DNA from: Bacteroidota bacterium
Lineage (GTDB): Bacteria; Bacteroidota; Bacteroidia; Chitinophagales; Chitinophagaceae
Assembly (NCBI GenBank): GCA_029555415.1
Contig: JAKPSI010000033.1
Span: forward strand, 1 to 64,000
DNA: 64,000 bases
Direction: 5' to 3'
In this document: positions 51,137 through 62,200 of the stretch, one piece after another
Layout: each line of letters starts with the position of its first letter
Position numbering within the stretch: the stretch's first letter is position 1
Translations under genes and position numbers: made by a program
The notes under the pieces: model-generated
Seen by the model: only the letters and a program-made list of their open reading frames with translations
What the model was told of the DNA's origin: nothing
The model's database searches: none

Positions 51137-54100
51137 TTATTTGTTCACAATGGCGGTTTGTTTGCGCAACGCCAGCGCTTTCTTATAATCGCTGGGGAAT
51201 ACTTTCACGAAGTTCTTCAGCTGATTATCAAAATCCTTCAATACAAAGGCTGCGATCGTACTGCCGGTGCAATCATGGTGTTTGCTGATCATTTCACGCA
51301 GTATGGCCGCGTCTTCCGCGTCGGGTGTTTCCAGGCCGATCATTTCCAGATTGCACTGTTCTTTGAAATTCCCTTTCACGTCATACACATAAGCGATACC
51401 ACCGCTCATACCCGCGCCGAAGTTGCGGCCGGTATCACCGAGGATCACCACGCGTCCGCCGGTCATGTATTCACAACCATGGTCACCGATGCTTTCCACC
51501 ACCACATTGGCGCCGGAGTTACGTACGCAAAAACGTTCACCTGCCTTTCCACGGATGAATGCTTCACCGGAAGTAGCGCCATAGAAAGCCACGTTTCCAA
51601 TGATGCTGTTGTCTTCCGGAACGAACTTCGATTGTTTCGGCGGATAGATGATCAGTCGCGCACCACTCAGTCCTTTACCGAAATAGTCATTCGCGTCGCC
51701 TTCCAGTTCCAGCGTCACACCATGCGTGTTGAACGCGCCGAAACTTTGTCCCGCGGTTCCATTGAAACTGAAATGTATGGTATCCTGCGGCAGTCCTTCC
51801 GCGCGGTATTTTTTGGTGATCTCATTCGACAGGATGGTGCCGATCGTGCGGTCCGTATTCTTCAAGTTGAAGGAAGCACGCACCTGTGCTCCGTTTTCAA
51901 GAGCCGGTTTCGCGGCTTCGAGTAATTTCCAGTCAAGCACCTCACTGATACCATGGTCCTGTGTTTCCGCGCAATGCAGTTTGGTATACAAAGATGTTGG
52001 TTCTTTATACAGGATCGGCGAAAGATCGAGTTTGCTGTATTTCCAGTGTGTGATGCCTTCACGCATTTCGAGCGTATCCACCTGGCCGATCATGTCTTCC
52101 ACTTTACGGAAGCCGAGTTCCGCCATGATCTCACGCAGTTCCTGTGTGATGAAGCGGAAGAAGTTCACGACATGTTCGGGATCGCCGGTGAAACGCTTGC
52201 GCAGTTCGGGATCCTGTGTCGCCACACCAACGGGACAGGTATTCAGATGACACTTGCGCATCATGATACAACCTTCCACTACGAGTGCAGCTGTGGCCAC
52301 ACCCCATTCTTCCGCACCAAGTAATGCGGCGATCGCGATATCGCGACCGGTCTTCATTTGTCCGTCGGCCTGTACAACAACACGGCTGCGGAGTTTATTC
52401 TTCACCAGGGTCTGATGTGTTTCTGCCAGACCGAGTTCCCAGGGCAGACCCGCGTGCTTGATCGAAGAAACAGGAGAGGCTCCGGTACCACCATCATGTC
52501 CGGAGATGAGGATCACATCTGATTTGGCTTTGGCCACACCGGCAGCGATGGTTCCCACACCGGCTTTGCTTACCAGTTTCACACTGATGCGGGCCGCGCG
52601 GTTCGCGTTCTTCAGGTCGAAGATCAATTGCGCCAGGTCTTCAATGGAATAAATATCGTGGTGCGGCGGGGGGGAGATGAGTCCCACACCGGGTGTTGAG
52701 TGTCTGGTTTTACCGATCCAATCATCCACTTTATGACCGGGTAATTGTCCGCCTTCACCAGGCTTTGCACCCTGCGCCATCTTGATCTGCAGTTCATCGG
52801 CTTCGGTCAGGTATAAACTGGTAACACCGAAACGCGCGCTGGCTACCTGTTTGATCGCACTGCGCATGGAGTCGCCATTTGCGAGCGGAGTGTAGCGTTG
52901 TTCATCCTCACCACCTTCTCCGGTATTACTTTTACCGCCGAGCCGGTTCATGGCGATCGCCAGTGTGGTATGCGCTTCCCAGGAAATGGAGCCGAAGCTC
53001 ATCGCGCCGGTAGCGAAACGTTTGTAAATGGATTCAGCGGATTCTACTTCATCAATGGGAACAGAGGGGCGGTTCTTACGGAACTGGAAGAGGCTGCGGA
53101 GTGTCGCTGCTTTTTCACTCTGGTCATTGACGTATTTGGTGTATTTCTTGAATTGTTCGTAATCGTTCGATCTGGTCGCGTGCTGCAGCAGATGAATGGT
53201 CGTGGGATTGAACAGATGGAACTCGCCTTTGCGTTTCCACTGATAGATACCACCTACGGGCAAACGATCGACCGGGATATTCTTCTTGCTGAACGCGAAG
53301 TAATGTTTGGCAAGTGTTTCTTTTGCGATCTCATCCAGACCCAATCCCTCAATGCGTGAAGTGGAACCGGTGAAATATTTATCGACCACATCGCGGTTCA
53401 GACCGAGTATCTCAAAGATCTGCGCACCCTGATAAGATTGCAGCGTGGAGATCCCCATTTTAGAGAATACTTTCAGGAGGCCATCCTTCACCGCTTTGAT
53501 ATAATTCTTCTTCAGTTGTTCTTCACTTTGATCCGTTTGCAGGCGGCCGGTTTCTTTCAGGTCGCGGATGGAAGACAAAGCGAGATAAGGATTGATGGCG
53601 GTTGCACCATAACCGATGAGGCATGCGAAATGATGCGTTTCCCAAACATCGCCGGCTTCAACGATGATACCCACATTGCCACGGAGTCCTTTGCGGATGA
53701 GGTGGTGATGCACGGCAGCAGTGGCGAGCAGACTGGGGATCGGCGCGTGATCGGAGTCGATGGCGCGGTCCTGCAGGATCAGTACCTCAAATCCGTCTTC
53801 CACTGCATCCACCGCGTAACGGCAGATCCTGTCGATCGCTCTTTTGAGTGAACCCGGTTTACCATCGGCGCGGAAATAACATTGTAATGTTTTGGCCTGA
53901 AATATACCGGTATCGATACTTCGGATCTTTTCAAGGTCATGATTCGTGAGCACGGGTTGTTTCAATGCCACACTGTGACAAGCCAGCGGATCTTCTTCCA
54001 GGAGGTTGCCGTTATTACCCACGAAAGTGGCGAGTGACATCACCAGTCGCTCCCGGATGGGATCGATCGGCGGGTTGGTCACCTGCGCGAATAATTGTTT

Positions 54101-55654
54101 GAAATAGGAGGTGAGGTGCTGGGGCTGATCGCTCAGTACGGCAAGCGGTACATCGGTTCCCATGGAGCCGATCGGTTCTTTGCCGTCGAGGGCCATGGGG
54201 GCGATGATCGTATCGAGGTCTTCAGTGGAATAACCGAATGCTTTTTGGTATTTGAATACCTGATCATGTTCCAGATGTGTGAACATGACGCGTGGTTCGG
54301 GTAATTCTTCCAGACGGATCTTGTATTTGTTGAGCCATTCGCCGTAGGGTTTACGGGAACAGATATCATGTTTCAGTTCATCATCGCTGATGATGCGTCC
54401 CTGTTCCATATCCACCACGAACATCTTACCGGGCTGCAGGCGGCCTTTCTCAATGATGAGGGAAGGATCGATGGGCAGTACACCTGTTTCTGATGCCATG
54501 ATCACGCGGTCATCGGAAGTGACGCAATAGCGTGAAGGACGGAGACCGTTCCGGTCGAGTGTCGCACCAATGATCTTGCCATCCGTGAAAGAGATCGAAG
54601 CGGGACCATCCCAGGGTTCCATGAATGCGGAATGGAATTCGTAGAAAGCTTTTTTCTCCGCGTCCATGTGATCGTTGCCGTCCCATGCTTCGGGGATCAG
54701 CATCATCATCACGTGGGGCAGGCTGCGGCCGGTCATGCTCAGCAGTTCGATCATATTATCGAGACAAGCAGAGTCGGATTGTTCAGTGCCGATGATGGGC
54801 AGCAGCAGTTCCATATCTTCTTTGCTGAAGAAGGGAGAGGTGAAGCCATGCTCACTCGTCTTGAGCCAGTTCAGGTTACCCTGCAGTGTGTTGATCTCAC
54901 CGTTATGCGCGATGAAACGGAATGGCTGCGCGAGTTTCCAGGACGGGAATGTATTAGTGGCGAAACGGGAATGCACCAGACCGAATGCACTCACCATTCT
55001 TTTATTGGAAAGGTCTGGGAAATAACTGCGCACCTGCATGCTGGTCAGCTGACCTTTATATACGATCGTTTTGTAGGAAAGAGACGCGATATAGAAACCG
55101 ATGGGGTCCTTCTTCACGGTATCATTCACGGTGTGCGTGGCATAGTTACGCAGCACGAAGAGTTTGCGTTCGAATTCATCGGGGTTATTGATATGGTCGG
55201 GGCAAGCGATGAAGACCTGTTCCATTTCGGGTTCCACGCGCAGGGCGGTGGGGCCGATATCTTCCGTATTGACGGGCACTTTACGGTAAGCGAGTACTTC
55301 GAGTCCGAGTTTTTCTGCGCAACGGTTGAAAATGTCGCGGCTTTCTTCCCGGAGACGGATCTCTTTGGGGAAGAAGATCATGCCGACACCATATTTGCCG
55401 AAAGAAGGCAGGTGCACACCCAGGCGCAGGCATTCGTCGAAGAAGAACTCGTGCGGCATCTGGATCATGATACCGGCGCCATCGCCTGTATTATTCTCAC
55501 AGCCACAGGCACCGCGGTGCTCCATGTTCTCCAGTACGGTCAGTGCGTCGGAAATGATGGGGTGCGATTTGCTGCCTTTGATATTGGCAACGAAACCGAT
55601 GCCACAGGCATCATGTTCAAATGAAGGATCGTATAAGCCGGTCTTGCCTGCCAT
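51137..55654 (-). CDS. gltB: Glutamate synthase large subunit (GOGAT alpha)
   Basis: The 1505-residue protein, normal for the family, begins with a short pro-sequence followed by the glutaminase nucleophile region DPSFEHDACGIGFVANIKG. Then come the central and FMN-binding domains (SGHDGGTGASPVSSIKHAGL), the 3Fe-4S cysteines in CIMMRKCHLNTCPVGVATQ and the C-terminal beta-helix domain (GAGMSGGIAYVYD). It is first in the gltB-gltD unit, with amtB and a porin following. Confidence 0.98.
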   Translation of the reverse strand: MAGKTGLYDPSFEHDACGIGFVANIKGSKSHPIISDALTVLENMEHRGACGCENNTGDGAGIMIQMPHEFFFDECLRLGVHLPSFGKYGVGMIFFPKEIRLREESRDIFNRCAEKLGLEVLAYRKVPVNTEDIGPTALRVEPEMEQVFIACPDHINNPDEFERKLFVLRNYATHTVNDTVKKDPIGFYIASLSYKTIVYKGQLTSMQVRSYFPDLSNKRMVSAFGLVHSRFATNTFPSWKLAQPFRFIAHNGEINTLQGNLNWLKTSEHGFTSPFFSKEDMELLLPIIGTEQSDSACLDNMIELLSMTGRSLPHVMMMLIPEAWDGNDHMDAEKKAFYEFHSAFMEPWDGPASISFTDGKIIGATLDRNGLRPSRYCVTSDDRVIMASETGVLPIDPSLIIEKGRLQPGKMFVVDMEQGRIISDDELKHDICSRKPYGEWLNKYKIRLEELPEPRVMFTHLEHDQVFKYQKAFGYSTEDLDTIIAPMALDGKEPIGSMGTDVPLAVLSDQPQHLTSYFKQLFAQVTNPPIDPIRERLVMSLATFVGNNGNLLEEDPLACHSVALKQPVLTNHDLEKIRSIDTGIFQAKTLQCYFRADGKPGSLKRAIDRICRYAVDAVEDGFEVLILQDRAIDSDHAPIPSLLATAAVHHHLIRKGLRGNVGIIVEAGDVWETHHFACLIGYGATAINPYLALSSIRDLKETGRLQTDQSEEQLKKNYIKAVKDGLLKVFSKMGISTLQSYQGAQIFEILGLNRDVVDKYFTGSTSRIEGLGLDEIAKETLAKHYFAFSKKNIPVDRLPVGGIYQWKRKGEFHLFNPTTIHLLQHATRSNDYEQFKKYTKYVNDQSEKAATLRSLFQFRKNRPSVPIDEVESAESIYKRFATGAMSFGSISWEAHTTLAIAMNRLGGKSNTGEGGEDEQRYTPLANGDSMRSAIKQVASARFGVTSLYLTEADELQIKMAQGAKPGEGGQLPGHKVDDWIGKTRHSTPGVGLISPPPHHDIYSIEDLAQLIFDLKNANRAARISVKLVSKAGVGTIAAGVAKAKSDVILISGHDGGTGASPVSSIKHAGLPWELGLAETHQTLVKNKLRSRVVVQADGQMKTGRDIAIAALLGAEEWGVATAALVVEGCIMMRKCHLNTCPVGVATQDPELRKRFTGDPEHVVNFFRFITQELREIMAELGFRKVEDMIGQVDTLEMREGITHWKYSKLDLSPILYKEPTSLYTKLHCAETQDHGISEVLDWKLLEAAKPALENGAQVRASFNLKNTDRTIGTILSNEITKKYRAEGLPQDTIHFSFNGTAGQSFGAFNTHGVTLELEGDANDYFGKGLSGARLIIYPPKQSKFVPEDNSIIGNVAFYGATSGEAFIRGKAGERFCVRNSGANVVVESIGDHGCEYMTGGRVVILGDTGRNFGAGMSGGIAYVYDVKGNFKEQCNLEMIGLETPDAEDAAILREMISKHHDCTGSTIAAFVLKDFDNQLKNFVKVFPSDYKKALALRKQTAIVNK

Positions 55655-55789
55655 GTTTGCAGTGTTGTTTTATGATGAAAGAATACAATCGTCGTGGCAG
55701 CAAGCAATCGTCGGAAGTTACAATATAGCTTTCAGGAGGATAGGGGATCGGCGGGGTAATTTTCCACAATCGGGGTCGACTATTCCACG

Positions 55790-57046
55790 TTAAATGAGAT
55801 AACCGAACAACTGATCGTTCTTATTGATCTCGGCATACCCGATGCCGCTGTCATTCATCTTTTTCATGAGCAATTCATAATCCGAACGGCTCTTGAGTTC
55901 GACACCTACCAGGGCGGGGCCGTTCTCTTTATTCGTCTTTTGCATGTATTCAAACCGGGTGATATCATCCGTAGGACCGAGCACATTGTTCACGAATTCA
56001 CGCAATGCACCGGGGCGTTGCGCGAAGCTGATGAGGAAATAGTGTTTCAGTCCTTCGTACTGCAGGCTTCTTTCCTTGATCTCCTGCATCCGGTCGATAT
56101 CGTTGTTGCTGCCACTGATGATACAGACCACGTTCTTCCCTTTGATCTGGTCCGTGTAATCATCCAGTGCGGCAACGGATAAGGCGCCCGCGGGTTCTAC
56201 CACGATGGCGTCCTCGTTGTACAATTTCAGGATGGTGCTGCACACTTTACCTTCATTCACGAGGTGCATTTCATCCAGCACGTCGCGGCATACAGCGAAA
56301 GTAAGTTCGCCCACACGTTTGACGGCAGCGCCGTCCACGAATCTTTCAATACTGTCGAGTGTCACCGGTTTGCCCGCTTCCAGTGCGCGTGTCATGGATG
56401 GAGCGCCTTCGGGTTCGAGGCCGATGATCTTTGTTTTAGGTGAGTAGGTCTTGAAGTAAGTACCCACGCCGGCGCTGAGTCCGCCGCCACCCACCGGTAC
56501 GAACATGAAATCGATCAGGGGCAGATCCTCGAGGATCTCTTTGCCTACGGTTCCCTGTCCTTCGATGATGCGGGCATCATCAAAAGGCGGGATGAAGGTC
56601 ATGCCATTTGCTTCTGTGTACCGCTGTGCAGCCACCGAGCAATCGTCGAATGTATCACCCACCAGTTGCACTTCGATGTTGTTTTCACCGAACATGCGTG
56701 TTTGTGTCACTTTCTGGTTGGGTGTAATGATGGGCATAAAAACCACGCCCTTTATGCCCAGTTTCTTACAACTCCATGCGAATCCCTGCGCATGATTGCC
56801 GGCGCTGGCACAGACCACTCCTTTGCGGAGTTGTTCCATGGGCAGCAGGCTCATCATGTTGTAGGCGCCGCGCAGTTTATAGCTGCGTACGACCTGCAGG
56901 TCTTCTCTTTTGAGATATACATTGCACTGGTACCGGCGTGACAGACTGGGGTTGAGTTGCAGGGGCGTGCGGGTTACCACCTGCTCCAGCCTGGCGGCCG
57001 CGCTGTTGATATCCAGTTGAATGTTATGTGTGATCATTTTTTCCAT
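55790..57046 (-). CDS. ilvA: Threonine dehydratase (biosynthetic)
   Basis: The 418-residue PLP enzyme converts threonine to 2-oxobutanoate, the first step to isoleucine. The PLP lysine lies in VVRSYKLRGAYNMM, with the glycine loop VPVGGGGLSAGVGT. A C-terminal ACT-like regulatory domain (about residues 325-418; FLISFAQRPGALREFVNNVL) is expected to sense isoleucine. It is the last gene of the ilv operon, 5 bp after ilvC. Confidence 0.95.
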   Translation of the reverse strand: MEKMITHNIQLDINSAAARLEQVVTRTPLQLNPSLSRRYQCNVYLKREDLQVVRSYKLRGAYNMMSLLPMEQLRKGVVCASAGNHAQGFAWSCKKLGIKGVVFMPIITPNQKVTQTRMFGENNIEVQLVGDTFDDCSVAAQRYTEANGMTFIPPFDDARIIEGQGTVGKEILEDLPLIDFMFVPVGGGGLSAGVGTYFKTYSPKTKIIGLEPEGAPSMTRALEAGKPVTLDSIERFVDGAAVKRVGELTFAVCRDVLDEMHLVNEGKVCSTILKLYNEDAIVVEPAGALSVAALDDYTDQIKGKNVVCIISGSNNDIDRMQEIKERSLQYEGLKHYFLISFAQRPGALREFVNNVLGPTDDITRFEYMQKTNKENGPALVGVELKSRSDYELLMKKMNDSGIGYAEINKNDQLFGYLI

Positions 57047-57051
57047 GCGGA

Positions 57052-58185
57052 TCAGCCGATCGACTCCGACTTTAATGCTTGTTTACGGAATACTTCCAGT
57101 GTGGAATTTGCGGGCTGCTCTGCTTTCGGAGCAGGGGTGGGCTGGTTCTCCGGACGCAGGCTGCGTACGGTTTTGCCGGCTTGCCACAGCTCGCTGTCGC
57201 GCAGTTCTTTCAGTTCCACTTCCAGTTTCTCACGATAGTCAGCCTTGCTGTTGCTGTCGATCGAACGTTGTGATTCTTTACCGGTAGCAACGCTTTCATA
57301 CAGGTCGTTGAACACAGGCAGGGTGGCATCACGGAATTTCTTCCACCAGTCGAGCGCACCACGTTGCGCGGTAGTAGAGCAGTTGGCATACATCCAGTCC
57401 ATACCATTCTCTGCAACGAGCGGCATGAGTGACTGCGTGAGTTCTTCAACGGTCTCATTGAATGCTTCGCTGGGGCTGTGGCCTTTGGAACGGAGCACCT
57501 GGTATTGTGCGGCGAAGATGCCCTGGATGGCGCCCATCAGTGTTCCGCGTTCGCCGGTGAGGTCAGAGTAAACTTCTTTTTTGAAATCTGTTTCGAACAG
57601 GTAGCCACTGCCGACAGCGATACCGAGCGCGATAACGCGGTCGAATGCTTTACCGGTAGCATCCTGATAGATGGCGTAAGAACTGTTCAGTCCGCGGCCT
57701 TGCAGGAACATACGGCGGAGTGAAGTGCCTGATCCTTTGGGAGCCACCAGGAATACGTCCACATCCTTCGGAGGAACGATGCCTGTTTGTTCGTTGAAGG
57801 TGACGCCAAAACCATGAGAGAAGTATAATGCTTTGCCGGGAGTGAGGTGTTTTTGTACGGTCGGCCATAATGCGATCTGTGCCGCGTCGCTCAGCAGGTA
57901 GCAGATGATGGTACCGCGTTGCAGGGCTTCTTCAATTTCAAAGAGGGTTTCTCCGGGAACGAATCCGTCACGGATCGCTTTGTCCCAGGTCTTGGAATCT
58001 TTACGTTGACCTACGATCACGTTGATACCATTGTCTTTCTGGTTCAGCGCCTGGCCCGGGCCTTGTACGCCGTAACCGATGACCGCAACGGTTTCATTTT
58101 TCAGCACCTCGCGTGCTTTGCTGAGGGGGAATTCTTCCCGTGTTACAACGTTTTCTTCCGTGCCTCCGAAATTTAACTTTGCCAT
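57052..58185 (-). CDS. ilvC: Ketol-acid reductoisomerase
   Basis: The 377-residue protein carries the NADPH motif VIGYGVQGPGQALNQ and the reductoisomerase core (SHGFGVTFNEQTGIVPPKDV, LFETDFKKEVYSDLTGERGT). The enzyme isomerises and reduces acetolactate and acetohydroxybutyrate. It is slightly longer than the class I enzyme of about 330 residues because of a C-terminal tail rich in Pro and Lys. Position 50 bp after ilvN and 5 bp before ilvA. Confidence 0.95.
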   Translation of the reverse strand: MAKLNFGGTEENVVTREEFPLSKAREVLKNETVAVIGYGVQGPGQALNQKDNGINVIVGQRKDSKTWDKAIRDGFVPGETLFEIEEALQRGTIICYLLSDAAQIALWPTVQKHLTPGKALYFSHGFGVTFNEQTGIVPPKDVDVFLVAPKGSGTSLRRMFLQGRGLNSSYAIYQDATGKAFDRVIALGIAVGSGYLFETDFKKEVYSDLTGERGTLMGAIQGIFAAQYQVLRSKGHSPSEAFNETVEELTQSLMPLVAENGMDWMYANCSTTAQRGALDWWKKFRDATLPVFNDLYESVATGKESQRSIDSNSKADYREKLEVELKELRDSELWQAGKTVRSLRPENQPTPAPKAEQPANSTLEVFRKQALKSESIG

Positions 58186-58235
58186 ACTGTATTGTTTTTG
58201 GTTGAGTTTTAAATATTGAGTGTTTGTGATTTTGA

Positions 58236-58826
58236 TTACATGGTGAAGATCTCTTCGTTCTGTCCGAGGAATTCGTTCTCGACGAGTTCTTCTCCGGGTT
58301 CCTGTCTTTCGAACTGTCTCAGTTTTTCGTGGAAGCCTTCGCTGGCCTTGATGATGGCCACGCGTGCGCTGCGTACGAATTCGATGAGTCCGAGTGGTTC
58401 GAGGAATTTCACCAGGCGGTCCGTTTCTTCACGGTGACCGGTGGTTTCGAAAATGGTGTAGTCCTTGCGGATCGCTACAGCACGTGCGCCGTATTCACGG
58501 AGCAGGCGTTCCACTTTCACTTTCTCGGCGATCTCGTCAGTAGAGACTTTATACAACGCGAGCTCCTGCCAAACGATCTCATCGCCGGTGTTGTAATAGG
58601 CTTTGAGCACTTCCACCTGCTTTTCGATCTGGCGGGCGAGTTTCTTGATCACCTCTTCGGTTTCATTCACCACGATGGTGAAGCGGTGAATGCCTTCCAC
58701 TTCACTGGGTGAAGTGTTCATGCTTTCGATATTGATCTTACGGCGGGAGAAGATGATAGCGATCCTGTTGAGGAGGCCCACCTGATTCTCTGTATACACC
58801 GTGATCGTGAATTCCTGTTTGCTCAT
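58236..58826 (-). CDS. ilvN: Acetolactate synthase small (regulatory) subunit
   Basis: The 196-residue protein has an N-terminal ACT domain (FTITVYTENQVGLLNRIAII, NIESMNTSPSEVEGIHRFTI) and a C-terminal regulatory domain (AVAIRKDYTIFETTGHREET). It confers feedback control by valine on the large subunit. It starts 6 bp after the ilvB stop. Confidence 0.95.
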   Translation of the reverse strand: MSKQEFTITVYTENQVGLLNRIAIIFSRRKINIESMNTSPSEVEGIHRFTIVVNETEEVIKKLARQIEKQVEVLKAYYNTGDEIVWQELALYKVSTDEIAEKVKVERLLREYGARAVAIRKDYTIFETTGHREETDRLVKFLEPLGLIEFVRSARVAIIKASEGFHEKLRQFERQEPGEELVENEFLGQNEEIFTM

Positions 58827-58832
58827 GATGAT

Positions 58833-60572
58833 TTATTTAAGTCTGATTTCAGAAACACTGCAACCCTGCGGAACCATCGGAAAAACGTTGTCTTCCTTGC
58901 CAACGCTGACTTCCAGCAGATAGGCGCCGTTATGGTCCAGCATCGTTTTCAGCGCTGCTTTTAATGCTTCTCGTTTATCGGTAGCGAATCCATCGATGTG
59001 ATATCCTTTGGCCACCTGTACGAAGTCCGGGCTTTCAATGTCCACGAATGAATAACGCTTCTCGTTGAACAGTTGCTGCCACTGGCGTACCATGCCGAGA
59101 AAATGGTTGTTCAGGATGAGGATCTTTATGTCCACTTTGTTTTGCATGACGGTGCCGAGTTCCTGGATGGTCATCTGGAAACCGCCATCACCGATCACAG
59201 CGATGACCTGTCTTTCCGGTGCGCCGAATTTGGCACCGATCGCGGCAGGTAAGGCGAAGCCCATCGTACCGAGTCCGCCGGATGTGATATTGCTCCGGGT
59301 CTTATTGAAATGCGCGTAGCGGCAGGCGACCATTTGGTGCTGACCAACGTCGGTCACGATCACCGCATCTCCTTTCGTCAATTCATTCAGTGCCGCGATC
59401 ACTTCAGCCATCGAAAGAACATCACCTTCCGGATTTTTTTCAGGATGGATACAGATCGCCTCTTCGTCTTTTTTGTATTTGTTGAAAGTATCCAGCCATT
59501 GCGGGTATACTTTCTGATCCACGAGTTTGGTCAGCAGCGGCAATGTTTCTTTGCAATCTCCCCAAACAGGAACAGTTGTCTTCACGTTCTTATCGATCTC
59601 CGCCGGATCGATATCCAGATGGATGACCTTTGCCTGTTTGGCATATTTATCAAGACGGCCGGTTACACGGTCATCGAAACGCATACCTACCGCGATCAGG
59701 ACATCGCATTCATTGGTAAGTACATTCGGACCGTAGTTGCCATGCATACCGAGCATACCCACATTGAGCGGGTGATCGGTGGGAAGGGCGCTGAGACCCA
59801 TGATGGTCCAGGCCGCGGGGATACCGGCCTTTTCGATGAAGCGCAGGAATTCTTTCTCCGCATTACCGAGTACCACACCTTGTCCGAAAACAACGAATGG
59901 TTTTTCCGCGGCATTGATCAGTTTCGCAGCTTCTTCCAGATATTCCTTTCTGACGATCGGCTTGGGACGATAGCTTCTGATATGATCACAGGGCGTGTAC
60001 CCTTCGTATTCAAATTTCTGCAGCTGCGCGTTCTTGGAGATGTCGATCAGCACAGGGCCGGGACGACCGCTGCGCGCGATGTAAAAGGCCTTGGCCAGCA
60101 CATGCGGCAATTCAGTGGCATCGGTCACCTGGTAATTCCATTTCGTAACAGGTGTCGTGATGTTGATCACATCCGTTTCCTGGAAAGCATCGGTACCGAG
60201 GAGGTGTGCGAACACCTGGCCGGTGATGCATACGACAGGAGTGGAGTCGATCATCGCGTCAGCGAGACCGGTTACAAGATTGGTGGCGCCGGGACCACTG
60301 GTGGTGAAGACCACACCCACGCGTCCGCTGGAACGGGCATAGCCCTGTGCGGCGTGGATAGCGCCCTGTTCATGACGGACGAGTATGTGCTGCAATTTCT
60401 CGCGGTAATCATACAGTGCATCATAAATGGGCATGATAGCACCACCGGGATATCCGAATAAGGTATCCACTTTTTCTGCCAGCAGTGCTTTTAACACGGC
60501 TTCAGAACCACTGATCGTTTCAGTCTTCGTCGGTGACGCAACCTTCTGCGGCTGTTGTAACGTGCTTTGCAT
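58833..60572 (-). CDS. ilvB: Acetolactate synthase large (catalytic) subunit
   Basis: The 579-residue TPP enzyme condenses pyruvate with pyruvate or 2-oxobutanoate. The catalytic Glu is in [20 protein letters not shown], the TPP motif in [20 protein letters not shown], and FAD-contact regions are present. The ATG at 60572 lies 53 bp inside the end of ilvD, and no internal ATG precedes the conserved [16 protein letters not shown] block, so the overlap appears genuine. Confidence 0.96.
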   Translation of the reverse strand: MQSTLQQPQKVASPTKTETISGSEAVLKALLAEKVDTLFGYPGGAIMPIYDALYDYREKLQHILVRHEQGAIHAAQGYARSSGRVGVVFTTSGPGATNLVTGLADAMIDSTPVVCITGQVFAHLLGTDAFQETDVINITTPVTKWNYQVTDATELPHVLAKAFYIARSGRPGPVLIDISKNAQLQKFEYEGYTPCDHIRSYRPKPIVRKEYLEEAAKLINAAEKPFVVFGQGVVLGNAEKEFLRFIEKAGIPAAWTIMGLSALPTDHPLNVGMLGMHGNYGPNVLTNECDVLIAVGMRFDDRVTGRLDKYAKQAKVIHLDIDPAEIDKNVKTTVPVWGDCKETLPLLTKLVDQKVYPQWLDTFNKYKKDEEAICIHPEKNPEGDVLSMAEVIAALNELTKGDAVIVTDVGQHQMVACRYAHFNKTRSNITSGGLGTMGFALPAAIGAKFGAPERQVIAVIGDGGFQMTIQELGTVMQNKVDIKILILNNHFLGMVRQWQQLFNEKRYSFVDIESPDFVQVAKGYHIDGFATDKREALKAALKTMLDHNGAYLLEVSVGKEDNVFPMVPQGCSVSEIRLK

Positions 60573-62199
60573 ATTTATAGAGAATTCCTTTATTGGCTTT
60601 TAATGCGGGCTGTTTCCATGCGGCTTTACGGGCAGCGATCTCCGCTTCCGTGACCTGCAGGGTCATTGTTTTCTTACTGACATCGATCTCGATCTTGTCT
60701 TCGTCTTTTACAATGCCGATGAGACCGCCATCGAATGCTTCGGGCGTTACGTGACCTACCACGAACCCGTGTGTACCACCGCTGAAGCGGCCATCCGTGA
60801 TCAATGCAACGGATTTGCCGAGACCTGCGCCGATGATGGCGGATGTGGGTTTCAGCATTTCAGGCATACCGGGTGCACCACGCGGACCCACATAACGGAT
60901 CACCACCACATCACCGGCTTTGATCTTACCGCTGTTGATGCCGTTGATCAGATCATGTTCCCCATCGAATACACGTGCCGGGCCCGTGAATTTTTCACCT
61001 TCCTTACCGGAGATCTTGGCCACACTGCCGCCTTCGGCGAGATTGCCGTAGAGGATCTGCAGGTGTCCGGTTTGTTTCAACGGATTTTCGAGCGGACGGA
61101 TGATCTGCTGTTTGTCAAAATCGAGATCAGGAACGTTCGCGAGGTTTTCTGCAATGGTCTTACCGGTAACGGTCATGCAATCACCATGCAGCAATCCTCT
61201 CTGCAGTAAATATTTCATCACGGCGGGGATACCACCATACTGATGCAGGTCCTGCATCAGGTATTTACCACTAGGCTTGAAATCGGCCAGTACCGGTACT
61301 TTATCACTGATGATCTGGAAATCATCTTGTGTAAAGGGAACATTCACACTTTTTGCCATGGCAATAAGGTGAAGCACAGCGTTGGTGCTGCCGCCGAGGA
61401 CCATGATCACGGTAACGGCATTCTCGAATGCCTTGCGGGTCATGATGTCGGAGGGCTTGATATCTTTTTCGAGCAGGAGCTTAATGGCTTTGCCTGCATC
61501 AGCACATTCTTTTTGTTTCTCTTCACTCAGTGCGGGATTAGAAGAAGAATACGGCAGACTCATGCCCAGTGCTTCGATCGCGCTGGCCATGGTGTTGGCT
61601 GTGTACATACCACCACAAGCGCCGGCGCCGGGGCAGGAGTGTTGTACGATGCCTTTGAAATCAGCTTCGCTGAGTTGTCCCGCGATCTTTTGTCCGAGTG
61701 CTTCAAAAGCGGAAACGATATTGAGGTCTTGTCCTTTATAATGTCCGGGAGCAATGGTACCCCCGTACACCATGATGGCGGGGCGGTTGAGCCTGCCCAT
61801 AGCGATGAGCGAACCCGGCATGTTCTTATCACATCCCGGAACCGCGATCAGTCCGTCATAATATTGTGCACCGCAAACAGCTTCAATGGAATCGGCGATG
61901 ATATCGCGGCTGACAAGCGAATAGCGCATGCCATCGGTACCATTACTCATGCCGTCACTTACACCAATGGTATTGAAGATGAGTCCGACGAGATCGTTCT
62001 GCCATACACCGGTCTTGATGGTTTTTGCGAGATCGTTGAGGTGCATGTTGCAGGTATTGCCATCGTAGCCCATGCTGACGATGCCTACCTGTGCTTTTTT
62101 CAGGTCTTCATCCGTGAGGCCGATACCATATAACATGGCCTGTGCGGCCGGTTGGGTCGGGTCTTGTGTGATCGTTCTGCTGTACTTGTTCAGTTCCAT
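60520..62199 (-). CDS. ilvD: Dihydroxy-acid dehydratase
   Basis: The 559-residue iron-sulfur enzyme makes the 2-keto acids for valine and isoleucine. Cluster-binding cysteines sit in [29 protein letters not shown] and [20 protein letters not shown]. The C-terminal [20 protein letters not shown] block is also diagnostic. It starts 1 bp after the ilvE stop, and its end overlaps ilvB by 53 bp. Confidence 0.97.
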   Translation of the reverse strand: MELNKYSRTITQDPTQPAAQAMLYGIGLTDEDLKKAQVGIVSMGYDGNTCNMHLNDLAKTIKTGVWQNDLVGLIFNTIGVSDGMSNGTDGMRYSLVSRDIIADSIEAVCGAQYYDGLIAVPGCDKNMPGSLIAMGRLNRPAIMVYGGTIAPGHYKGQDLNIVSAFEALGQKIAGQLSEADFKGIVQHSCPGAGACGGMYTANTMASAIEALGMSLPYSSSNPALSEEKQKECADAGKAIKLLLEKDIKPSDIMTRKAFENAVTVIMVLGGSTNAVLHLIAMAKSVNVPFTQDDFQIISDKVPVLADFKPSGKYLMQDLHQYGGIPAVMKYLLQRGLLHGDCMTVTGKTIAENLANVPDLDFDKQQIIRPLENPLKQTGHLQILYGNLAEGGSVAKISGKEGEKFTGPARVFDGEHDLINGINSGKIKAGDVVVIRYVGPRGAPGMPEMLKPTSAIIGAGLGKSVALITDGRFSGGTHGFVVGHVTPEAFDGGLIGIVKDEDKIEIDVSKKTMTLQVTEAEIAARKAAWKQPALKANKGILYKYAKHVTTAAEGCVTDED

Positions 62200-62200
62200 G

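Noticed and set aside
51128-51925. 265-residue plus-strand open frame
   Set aside because: Antisense of the gltB 3' part. Composition is that of a shadow frame.
54632-55624. 330-residue plus-strand open frame
   Set aside because: It is the antisense of gltB. No domain is recognisable and the gltB protein is certain.
59310-60461. 383-residue plus-strand open frame
   Set aside because: Antisense of ilvB. His/Arg-rich composition is typical of a shadow frame.
61243-62133. 296-residue plus-strand open frame
   Set aside because: Antisense of ilvD without any family signature.
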